From the NCBI GenBank assembly GCA_964481035.1, contig CAYZSE010000172.1, positions 1-5,015 on the forward strand: a DNA stretch of 5,015 nucleotides. Reading direction: 5' to 3'. This DNA comes from JAAAPF01 sp964481035. Its GTDB lineage: Bacteria; Pseudomonadota; Alphaproteobacteria; Geminicoccales; Geminicoccaceae. Below, piece by piece: positions 1 through 5,015 of this stretch (the first letter of the stretch is position 1; each line of letters begins with the position of its first letter). Below the pieces are notes generated by a model. That model was not told the origin of the DNA, did not search any database, and saw only the letters and a list, made by a program, of their open reading frames with translations. A program made the translations under genes and the position numbers.

Positions 1-2238
1 CTCGTAGGGCGGCTGCACCTGATCGAGCCAGAAGCCGGGGCGAAACAGCGTGAAGGCGACGAGCAGGAGCGCCACCGTCTCCCAGATCCGGCTGCGGGCG
101 AAGAAGTAGCCCTGGGTGGCTGCAGCGAAGCAGAGCATGGCGACGAGCGCCGTGGCGAAGACGAAGATCGCCTGCAGCGGGCCGACGTCGATCAGGAGGA
201 GATCGGTGTTGAAGATGAAGAGGAAGGGTAACAGTGCCGTGCGGATGTCGTACATGAAGCCCTGCACGCCCGTCTGGATCGGATCGCCGCGGCTGATCGC
301 CGCGGCGGCATAGGCGGCGAGCCCGACGGGCGGCGTGTCGTCGGCGAGGATGCCGAAGTAGAAGACGAACATGTGCACGGCGATGAGCGGCACCACCAGC
401 CCCGACTGGGCACCGACGGTGACGATCACCGGTGCCATCAGCGAGGAGACGACGATGTAGTTGGCCGTGGTCGGCAGACCCATGCCGAGGATCAGGCTGA
501 GAACGGCGACGAGGAAGAGGAGCGCCATCAGGTTGCCGCCGGAGACCACCTCGATCACCTGGCCGATGACCTGGTGCGCGCCGGTGAGCGAGATGGTGCC
601 GACGATGATGCCGGCAGCGCCCGTGGCGACGCCGATGCCGATCATGTTGCGGGCGCCGAAGATCAGCCCCTGCACGAAGTCGCTCCAGCCCCGCCCCGCC
701 TGACCCAGCACGTCCGCCTCGCCGCGGAAGAGGTGCTTCAAGGGGTGGTGGGTGAGCATGACGACGATCATGGCGAGCGTCGCCCAGAAGGCCGACAGCG
801 CCGGCGACAGCCGATCGAGCGGCCCCGTGTCGACCATCAGGTTCCAGACGAGGACGAAGATCGGCAGGCCGAAGTAGAGCCCACCCAGCAGCGTCGGCGT
901 CAGCCGCGGCGCCCGCACCACCGCCGCGTTCGGGTCGTCCACCTCGAGATCGGGAAAGCGCGCGGCCAAGGCGACGAGGGCGACATAGCCGAGACCGAGC
1001 AGCACCAGCGCCGCGTAGACCGACTGCCCGGGCATGAGCGGCTCGAGCGCGAGGCGCAAGAGGATGACGGCCCCGGTCACGACCGCCATCACGAGGAAGC
1101 CCGAGAGGAAGAGGAGCAGGATCAGCGGCACGCCGATCGCGCGGCCGGGCTTCTCCATGCCGCGCAGCCCCATCTTCAGGCTCTCGAGGTGCACAATGTA
1201 CAAAAGCGCAATGTAGGAAATGACGGCGGGCAGGAAGGCGTGCTTGATCACCTCGATGTACGAGATGCCGACATATTCGACCATCAAGAACGCCGCGGCC
1301 CCCATGACCGGCGGAGTCAGCTGGCCGTTGGTGGACGACGCCACCTCGACGGCGCCGGCCTTCTCGGCCGGAAAGCCGATGCGCTTCATCAGCGGGATGG
1401 TGAAGGTGCCGGTCGTCACCGTGTTGGCGATCGACGAGCCCGAGATCATGCCGGTCATCGCCGAGGACAGGACCGACGCCTTGGCGGGCCCGCCGCGGAG
1501 CGCGCCCAGAAGGGCGATCGCCACCTTGATGAACCAGTTGCCGCCGCCCGCCCGCTCCAAGAGCGCGCCGAAGAGGACGAAGAGGAAGATCATCGTCGTC
1601 GAGACGCCGAGTGCTACTCCGAAAACGCCCTCGGTCTGCATCCAGTAGTGGCCCATCGCCTTGGCGAACGACGCACCGCCGTAGTTGGTGATGTTGGCGA
1701 CCCATGCGATGTCGCCGCCGAAGAGGGTGAAATTGAAGAAGATCAGGGCGATCAGCGTGAGCGGCAGGCCGAGGGCGCGGTAGACCGAGATCAAGAGGAC
1801 GGTCAGGCCGATCGACGACACGACGACGTCACTCGTGGTCCACAAGCCCGGCCGCCGGGCGATCTGCGCGTCGAAGACGACGAGGTAGAGGCAGGCCGCA
1901 ACCCCGAGCGCGGCCAGTGCCCAGTCGTAGAGCGGGACGTGATCCTTCGGCGCGCGCCGGGTGAGCGGGAAGGCGAGCGTCGCCAGGGTCATCGCGAAGG
2001 CCAGGTGGACGTAGCGCGCCTGGGCGACGATGTTGGCGAAGTCGTTGACGCCGGTGATCTGCGCCAGCGTCGTCGGCACCGCGGACGCGATGTAGAGCTG
2101 GAACACCGACCAGGCGAGGCACAGGCCGACGATGACACGTCCCTGCCAGCCGACGGGTGCCCGCGCTCCCGTGTCGGCCTGCGCCACGAGCTCGCGCGCG
2201 TTTGTGCTCTCGCCCTCGACCGCCGCCTCGCTCGCCAT
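1..2238 (-). CDS. TRAP transporter fused permease, TAXI type (4TM small + 12TM large subunit), C-terminus beyond window
   Basis: Inner-membrane permease of a TRAP-TAXI transporter. It takes a solute from the periplasmic binding protein and imports it with an ion gradient (family knowledge; substrate unknown). I translated 746 uninterrupted residues from the ATG at 2238 to the window edge, with no stop. Residues 1-175 are a DctQ-like part with hydrophobic segments near 35-53, 70-92, 105-122 and 138-173. A DctM-like part follows. Family motifs are clear: GSSIAN (267-272) followed by TGTFTIPLMKR, GQLTPPVMGAAAF (PP at 309-310), GMGLPTTANY (585-594) and ILADDTPPVGLAAYAAAA (DD at 633-634). The visible part ends FRPGFWLDQVQPPY, typical of the C-terminal region of longer members, so roughly 100 residues may be missing. 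The start is supported by GAGGGG about 8 nt upstream. The binding-protein gene lies 87 bp upstream on the same strand, so the two are very likely one operon. No frameshift was seen. Confidence 0.95.
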   Translation of the reverse strand, partial: MASEAAVEGESTNARELVAQADTGARAPVGWQGRVIVGLCLAWSVFQLYIASAVPTTLAQITGVNDFANIVAQARYVHLAFAMTLATLAFPLTRRAPKDHVPLYDWALAALGVAACLYLVVFDAQIARRPGLWTTSDVVVSSIGLTVLLISVYRALGLPLTLIALIFFNFTLFGGDIAWVANITNYGGASFAKAMGHYWMQTEGVFGVALGVSTTMIFLFVLFGALLERAGGGNWFIKVAIALLGALRGGPAKASVLSSAMTGMISGSSIANTVTTGTFTIPLMKRIGFPAEKAGAVEVASSTNGQLTPPVMGAAAFLMVEYVGISYIEVIKHAFLPAVISYIALLYIVHLESLKMGLRGMEKPGRAIGVPLILLLFLSGFLVMAVVTGAVILLRLALEPLMPGQSVYAALVLLGLGYVALVALAARFPDLEVDDPNAAVVRAPRLTPTLLGGLYFGLPIFVLVWNLMVDTGPLDRLSPALSAFWATLAMIVVMLTHHPLKHLFRGEADVLGQAGRGWSDFVQGLIFGARNMIGIGVATGAAGIIVGTISLTGAHQVIGQVIEVVSGGNLMALLFLVAVLSLILGMGLPTTANYIVVSSLMAPVIVTVGAQSGLVVPLIAVHMFVFYFGILADDTPPVGLAAYAAAAISRGDPIQTGVQGFMYDIRTALLPFLFIFNTDLLLIDVGPLQAIFVFATALVAMLCFAAATQGYFFARSRIWETVALLLVAFTLFRPGFWLDQVQPPYE

Positions 2239-2244
2239 CACCGT

Positions 2245-2257
2245 TTCCCCTCGCGTC
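2245..2257 (-). promoter_or_regulatory. Shine-Dalgarno region of the permease gene
   Basis: On the minus strand this reads GACGCGAGGGGAA. The AGGGG core ends 8 nt before the ATG at 2238, a good spacing that decides the permease start. The same 13 nt recur at 4022-4034, just ahead of the small ORF upstream of the cytochrome gene. Confidence 0.7.
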
Positions 2258-2276
2258 CACAAGGCGTCAAACGAAC

Positions 2277-2298
2277 CGGAGCGCCCGCAGGCGCTCCG
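2277..2298 (-). terminator. Intercistronic stem-loop between binding protein and permease (attenuator or mRNA stabiliser)
   Basis: A perfect 9-bp inverted repeat with a 4-nt loop. In the minus-strand transcript it reads CGGAGCGCC, loop UGCG, GGCGCUCCG. The loop fits the UNCG tetraloop class closed by a C-G pair, an unusually stable RNA hairpin type, and only this strand gives that loop. It starts 28 nt after the stop codon of the binding-protein gene and precedes the permease ATG by about 39 nt. The sequence after it (GUUCGUUUGACG) has only a weak U content, so a strong intrinsic terminator is unlikely. Partial termination, or protection of the upstream message from 3' decay, would fit a need for more binding protein than permease. 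The structure is seen; the role is inferred. Confidence 0.6.
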
Positions 2299-2325
2299 AT
2301 CCCAGAGCAAGGCGCGTGCCGAAGC

Positions 2326-3297
2326 CTACTGGATCAGGCCGAGCTCCCGATACGCTCGCTCGGCGCCCGGATGCAGCGGCGCCGACAGGCCGTCGGAGAC
2401 CATCTCCTCGACCTGGAGGTTGGCGAAGGCGGGGTGCAGGTCGCGGAAGTCCTCGATGTTCTCCATGACCGCCTTGGCGACGACGTAGACCATCTCCTCG
2501 GGCACCCGCTCGTGCGCCACGAAGGTGGCGCCGACGCCGAAGGTCGTGACGTCGTCGGGGTTGCCGCGGTACATGCCGCCCGGGATCGTGGCGATGCGGT
2601 AATAGGGGTTCTCGGCGACGAGCTGCTCGATGGGCTCGCCCGTGACCGAGACGAGCCGCGCGTCGCAGGTGGTCACCGCCTCCTCGATCGCCGCCGCCGG
2701 GTGGCCGACGGTGTAGATCATCGCGTCGATGTTGCCGTCGCAGAGCTGGCGCGGCATTTCGGCGCCGACGAACTCGGTCGCCAGCGCGAAGTCGTCCATG
2801 CTCATGCCGAACGCGTCCATGACGACCTCCATGGTCGCCCGCTGGCCCGAGCCCGGGTTGCCGACATTGACACGCTTGCCGGGAAGATCCTCGAAGCCCT
2901 GGATGTCGCTGTCGGCCCGGACCACGAGCGTGAACGGCTCGGGATGGACCGAGAACACGGCGCGCAGGCCGGGCACCGGGTTGTCGGCGAACTGCGAGGT
3001 GCCGTTGTAGGCGTGGTACTGCCAGTCGGACTGGGCGACGCCGAACTCGAGCTCGCCCGCGGCGATCGTGTTGATGTTGTAGACCGACCCGCCGGTCGAT
3101 TCGACCGCGCAACGAAATCCATGCTCCTTGCGGTCGCGGTTGACGAGCCGGCAGATCGCGCCGCCCGTCGGGTAGTAGACGCCGGTCAGCCCGCCGGTGC
3201 CGATCGAGAAGAACTGCTGCGCGCTGGCCGCATCCGCGGTCAGCAACGCCACTCCGACGGCGGCGCCCGCCACCGTCCCGAAGCGCCAATTCGTCAT
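2326..3297 (-). CDS. TAXI family TRAP transporter solute-binding protein
   Basis: Periplasmic receptor that binds the substrate and delivers it to the fused permease encoded downstream. The 323-residue product has the usual family length. Residues 1-26 form a signal peptide (charged start, hydrophobic core GTVAGAAVGVALL, Ala-Ser-Ala before Gln27), so the mature protein starts QQFFSIGTGG. TAXI signatures follow: GTGGLTGVYYPTGGAICRLVN (33-53, here only quoted as a landmark), STGGSVYNI (67-75), ELEFGVAQSDWQYHAYNG (82-99), the ligand-loop sequence NVGNPGSGQR (144-153) and IDAMIYTVGHP (190-200). The four cysteines at 49, 63, 186 and 211 could form two disulfides in the periplasm. The ATG at 3297 follows GAGGGAGAGAG on the minus strand at good spacing, and the gene ends in TAG. 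Substrate is not predictable here; characterised TAXI systems are few and include transporters of glutamate and dicarboxylates. Confidence 0.95.
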   Translation of the reverse strand: MTNWRFGTVAGAAVGVALLTADAASAQQFFSIGTGGLTGVYYPTGGAICRLVNRDRKEHGFRCAVESTGGSVYNINTIAAGELEFGVAQSDWQYHAYNGTSQFADNPVPGLRAVFSVHPEPFTLVVRADSDIQGFEDLPGKRVNVGNPGSGQRATMEVVMDAFGMSMDDFALATEFVGAEMPRQLCDGNIDAMIYTVGHPAAAIEEAVTTCDARLVSVTGEPIEQLVAENPYYRIATIPGGMYRGNPDDVTTFGVGATFVAHERVPEEMVYVVAKAVMENIEDFRDLHPAFANLQVEEMVSDGLSAPLHPGAERAYRELGLIQ

Positions 3298-3327
3298 CTG
3301 CTCTCTCCCTCGTGAGCTTCCCTGACG

Positions 3328-3356
3328 AACAGTGCAGCCATGGTGCCCCCGGTCAA
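3328..3356 (-). promoter_or_regulatory. Possible sigma-70-type promoter for the TRAP-TAXI operon
   Basis: On the minus strand TTGACC (3351-3356) resembles a -35 box. After a 17-nt spacer comes ACTGTT (3328-3333), a poor match to a -10 box. This would start transcription near 3321 and give a short leader of about 25 nt carrying the Shine-Dalgarno of the binding-protein gene. The 81-bp gap to the cytochrome gene leaves room for a promoter, and no T-tract terminator was seen in it, so read-through from the cytochrome gene is also possible. Confidence 0.3.
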
Positions 3357-3378
3357 GCCGCCGCGGTGCGAATGCATC

Positions 3379-3945
3379 TCATGCGCGGGTTTGACCGCGT
3401 GTCATCCGCGTCCAGATGCCGTCACGATCGATGACGGCGTGCTTGACGGCGGCTAGCACGTGGATGGCGACAACGCCCATGAGCGCCACGGCGAAGGCGT
3501 TGTGCAGCGTCTTGAAGACGAGCTCCAGGGCCGCATCCGGGCCGAGCAGGCGGGGGATCGGGATGACGCCGAAGGCGATGGTCGGCACCCCGAGCGTGTT
3601 GACCGAGCTCATCAGGTAGCCGGTCACCGGCAGGCCCGCCATGAGCGCGTAGAGCAGCCCGTGCGACCAGGCCGAGGCCTTGCGGGTGAAGCGCGACGTG
3701 CCGTCGGGCAAGGCCGGCACCGGCTGGGCCAGCCGCCACAGCACCCGCAGGACCAGCAGCGCGAAGACCAGCAGGCCCAACGATTTGTGCCATTGATAAA
3801 GGGCGAGCTTGGTAGCGAGCTCGGCGTCGGGCCAATCCACCATGACGGTGCCGACGGCCAGCATGGCGACAACGAGGATCGCCATGCTCCAGTGGAAGAA
3901 GCGGGCGAAGAGACCCCAGCTCGTCGCGGTATTGGTGAGCGCCAT
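3379..3945 (-). CDS. Cytochrome b561 family protein (CybB-like, four-helix di-haem b)
   Basis: Inner-membrane b-type cytochrome of 188 residues, close to the usual 175-190 of bacterial CybB-like proteins. These proteins move electrons between quinone and periplasmic partners; Escherichia coli CybB is reported to oxidise superoxide and reduce ubiquinone. Four hydrophobic segments lie near residues 19-36, 55-72, 96-112 and 148-168. Histidines sit where family haem ligands occur: RFFHW (H18), YQWHKSLG (H53), H95 in WSHGLLYALM, H148 in KTLHN, and H162/H169 in VAIHVLAAVKH. The basic C-terminus is DRDGIWTRMTRGQTRA. The frame stays open upstream to an ATG at 4077, but that 44-residue extension is arginine-rich and non-family-like. 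The ATG at 3945 has GGAG 8 nt upstream and gives the proper N-terminus. The TRAP-TAXI genes follow 81 bp downstream on the same strand; a functional link is not shown. Confidence 0.92.
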   Translation of the reverse strand: MALTNTATSWGLFARFFHWSMAILVVAMLAVGTVMVDWPDAELATKLALYQWHKSLGLLVFALLVLRVLWRLAQPVPALPDGTSRFTRKASAWSHGLLYALMAGLPVTGYLMSSVNTLGVPTIAFGVIPIPRLLGPDAALELVFKTLHNAFAVALMGVVAIHVLAAVKHAVIDRDGIWTRMTRGQTRA

Positions 3946-3950
3946 GACCG

Positions 3951-4019
3951 TCACTCCGCCGCCAGCGTTTCGGATCGCGAGCCCATGACGGCCTCGGGCG
4001 CGATCACGAAGGCGCGCAT
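3951..4019 (-). CDS. Putative 22-residue leader ORF upstream of cytochrome b561
   Basis: A short ORF, too small for routine gene callers, starts at the ATG at 4019 (MRAFVIAPEAV...) and ends ...ETLAAE-stop at 3951. Its start is preceded by GACGCGAGGGGAA, the same 13 nt used before the permease ATG, though only 2 nt separate that block from this ATG. Its stop lies 5 nt before the cytochrome ATG, and its last codons (GCG GAG TGA) contain the GGAG Shine-Dalgarno of the cytochrome gene. That layout is typical of translational coupling. I do not recognise the peptide and see no homopolymeric codon run that would suggest amino-acid attenuation. It may instead be a chance ORF in the 5' leader. Confidence 0.35.
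   Translation of the reverse strand: MRAFVIAPEAVMGSRSETLAAE
3954..3957 (-). promoter_or_regulatory. Shine-Dalgarno deciding the cytochrome b561 start
   Basis: GGAG on the minus strand, 8 nt before the ATG at 3945. It supports that ATG over the longer in-frame start at 4077. The site lies inside the last codons of the putative leader ORF. Confidence 0.6.
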
Positions 4020-4032
4020 GGTTCCCCTCGCG

Positions 4033-4044
4033 TCGACATGTCAA
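4033..4044. promoter_or_regulatory. Near-palindrome with TTGACA in the divergent cytochrome/SGNH intergenic region
   Basis: GACATGTC (4035-4042) is a perfect 8-bp palindrome. It extends to a 12-bp near-palindrome with one mismatched pair, reading TTGACATGTCGA on the minus strand. The minus strand thus carries a consensus -35 hexamer TTGACA (4039-4044). No convincing -10 was found at 16-18 nt, where the sequence covers the leader-ORF ATG. It could be an operator or a promoter element for the minus-strand genes, but evidence is weak. The rest of the gap up to 4126 shows no other clear signal. Confidence 0.25.
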
Positions 4045-4126
4045 AGAGATGGCACGACCCGCTCGCGAACACAGCACCGGCGTGCAGTCGAGGATCGCGG
4101 CCGTCGCGACAACGGGATGGGGCCTG

Positions 4127-4837
4127 ATGGCAAGGGCAGTGCTCGAGACGACGCGCCGTGTCCTCCTCCTCGGCGCGCTCGCGGGCGTCGGCGCCGCCGA
4201 GGCGACGCCGCGGTTCGCCCGCCAGCTCGAGGTGTTTCACAAGGACGACGCGGACGGCCCCTCGCCTGCGGGCGCGCTCCTCTTCGTCGGCAGCTCGACC
4301 ATCCGCCTATGGCCGCATCTCGACCGCACGTTCGCCCCGCGGCCCGTGGTCCAGCGCGGCGTAGGCGGCGCGACGCTCGCCGAGGTGGCGCGCCATCGCC
4401 GCCTTCTCTTCGCACCGCACCGCCCCGGCGCCGTCGTTCTCTATGCCGGCGAGAACGACATCGTCGCGGGGGCATCGCCCGTTGTCGTCGTCGCGCGCTT
4501 CGTCGAGCTTCGCCGGGCGCTCGCCGAGACACCCGCCGGCACCGCACCCTGGATCCTGATCGCCGCGAAGCCGAGCCCCGCGCGATGGGCGCATTGGCCC
4601 GCCATGCATGCCGCCAACGCGCGCCTCGCCGCCTTGCCGCGCGGTCTCGCGGCCGAGCATCTCGTCCGCCCGGCGGCCTGGCTCCTCCGCGGCGGCGGCC
4701 GGCCGGATCCCGGGTTGTTCCGGCCGGATGGCCTGCACTTCAACCAGGCAGGCTACGCCCGGTTGACGGCCGAGCTCGCCTCGGCGCTCGCCGCGATCGA
4801 AGCGACGCCCCGCGACCGGGCGGCGGAGAACCGCTAG
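4127..4837 (+). CDS. Exported SGNH/GDSL-like hydrolase
   Basis: Probable periplasmic or secreted esterase/lipase/acyl-hydrolase of the SGNH fold; substrate unknown. With the ATG at 4127 the product has 236 residues. Residues 1-26 look like a signal peptide: TTRRVLL (8-14), then a hydrophobic stretch and Ala-Glu-Ala before Thr27. The TRRVLL core resembles a Tat motif. All SGNH blocks are present: FVGSSTIRLW (catalytic Ser57, with Ser in place of the Asp of GDS), QRGVGGATL (oxyanion Gly80), LYAGENDI (Asn110) and DGLHFNQAGY (Asp201, His204). The AAKPSPARW segment (146-154) is typical of this subfamily. An in-frame ATG at 4049 would add 26 residues before the signal peptide and has a badly spaced Shine-Dalgarno. 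The chosen ATG has GATGGGG about 4 nt upstream, only moderate, and a GTG at 4139 is a further alternative. The gene is transcribed divergently from the cytochrome gene. Confidence 0.88.
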   Translation: MARAVLETTRRVLLLGALAGVGAAEATPRFARQLEVFHKDDADGPSPAGALLFVGSSTIRLWPHLDRTFAPRPVVQRGVGGATLAEVARHRRLLFAPHRPGAVVLYAGENDIVAGASPVVVVARFVELRRALAETPAGTAPWILIAAKPSPARWAHWPAMHAANARLAALPRGLAAEHLVRPAAWLLRGGGRPDPGLFRPDGLHFNQAGYARLTAELASALAAIEATPRDRAAENR

Positions 4838-4879
4838 GCGACCACCCTCCCGTGCCCATGGCGACGATGGACGCGCCCC

Positions 4880-4910
4880 CGGCCGGCGCGAGCCTGAGCG
4901 GCGCCGGCTG
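4880..4910. terminator. GC-rich inverted repeat in the convergent gap (possible weak bidirectional terminator)
   Basis: Perfect 8-bp arms GCCGGCGC (4882-4889) and GCGCCGGC (4901-4908) flank an 11-nt loop. A G-T and a C-G pair can extend the stem to 10 bp. It lies 42 bp after the SGNH hydrolase stop and 42 bp beyond the stop of the converging minus-strand gene, a natural place for a shared terminator. Neither side has a T-run, and such GC-rich repeats arise easily by chance here, so the role is uncertain. Confidence 0.3.
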
Positions 4911-4952
4911 CGTCGCGCCGCCGGCGTGCCTCGCGTCCTTGCGCACCGAGGG

Positions 4953-5015
4953 TCAACCGCCGCCGGCGGGCAAGGCGTCGATCTGTTCCTTGACGGCGGC
5001 GTAGCTGGGGTTGTC
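4953..5015 (-). CDS. C-terminal end of an unrecognised protein, cut by the window edge
   Basis: A minus-strand frame enters from the right edge and gives 20 residues (DNPSYAAVKEQ, then IDALPAGGG) before a TGA at 4953-4955. The amphipathic, helix-like composition followed by a glycine tail looks like a genuine protein C-terminus, and the convergent arrangement with the SGNH gene is reasonable. Too little is visible to assign a family or to exclude a chance open frame. Confidence 0.45.
   Translation of the reverse strand, partial: DNPSYAAVKEQIDALPAGGG

Noticed and set aside
2267..3289. Minus-strand 340-codon ORF overlapping the binding-protein gene
   Set aside because: A frame-shifted shadow rich in Arg and Gly. 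The 323-residue TAXI protein in the adjacent frame has a signal peptide and all family motifs.
373..3315. Plus-strand ORF of 980 codons opposite the permease and binding-protein genes
   Set aside because: It lies in exact codon register antisense to two clear TRAP-TAXI genes. It stays open only because TTA, CTA and TCA codons are avoided in high-GC genes; a single TTA at 229-231 closes the frame further left. Its product is a low-complexity Arg/Asp/His/Glu-rich shadow with no domain.
3351..3396. GGTCAA ... TTGACC inverted repeat around the cytochrome stop codon
   Set aside because: Arms of only 6 bp separated by 34 nt; expected by chance, and no T-tract to suggest a terminator.
3946..4077. 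44-residue N-terminal extension of the cytochrome b561 frame
   Set aside because: The extension is arginine-rich, unlike the family, and the internal ATG at 3945 has a well-spaced GGAG and gives the normal protein length.
4049..4126. 26-residue N-terminal extension of the SGNH hydrolase
   Set aside because: It would bury the signal peptide inside the protein, and the AAAGAG before that ATG leaves no spacer.
4916..4968. Two copies of CGCCGCCGGCG in the convergent gap and the partial gene's end
   Set aside because: Low-complexity GC sequence, common in a genome of this composition; one copy lies in the coding end of the partial gene.
3460..5004. Plus-strand ORF of 514 codons running across the cytochrome, intergenic region and SGNH gene
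   Set aside because: It is antisense to the cytochrome b561 gene and in a wrong frame over the SGNH gene, with an arginine/proline-rich product typical of out-of-frame high-GC sequence.

Overview
The window is about two-thirds G+C, with codon use strongly biased to G/C at third positions. Its gene families (TAXI-type TRAP transporter, cytochrome b561, periplasmic SGNH hydrolase) suggest a Gram-negative proteobacterium. An alphaproteobacterium seems most likely, but this is inferred from composition and gene families, with no marker gene in view.

Layout, left to right. (1) Minus strand, 1-2238: a TRAP-TAXI fused permease (DctQ-like plus DctM-like), open to the left edge and so missing its C-terminus. 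(2) Minus strand, 2326-3297: the matching TAXI periplasmic substrate-binding protein, with a signal peptide. It lies 87 bp upstream of the permease, and that gap holds a perfect 9-bp hairpin with a UNCG-type loop. (3) Minus strand, 3379-3945: a four-helix cytochrome b561. A possible 22-codon leader ORF (3951-4019) precedes it, and the leader's last codons contain the cytochrome's Shine-Dalgarno. (4) A divergent intergenic region of about 107 bp. (5) Plus strand, 4127-4837: an exported SGNH/GDSL-like hydrolase. (6) A convergent gap with a GC-rich inverted repeat, then the last 20 codons of an unrecognised minus-strand gene running off the right edge.

How the parts fit. The binding protein captures a small, probably anionic solute in the periplasm and hands it to the permease, which imports it using an ion gradient; the two almost certainly form one operon. 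The cytochrome b561 lies upstream on the same strand, 81 bp away, and could be co-transcribed or independent. Nothing in the sequence ties its electron-transfer role to the transporter. The SGNH hydrolase is divergently transcribed and probably a separate unit.

I see no CRISPR array, tRNA, rRNA, insertion sequence, phage gene or defence system. This looks like an ordinary metabolic/transport region. The points most worth a second look are the intercistronic hairpin and the putative leader ORF coupled to the cytochrome gene. The very long plus-strand ORFs opposite the transporter and cytochrome genes are best read as high-GC antisense artefacts.
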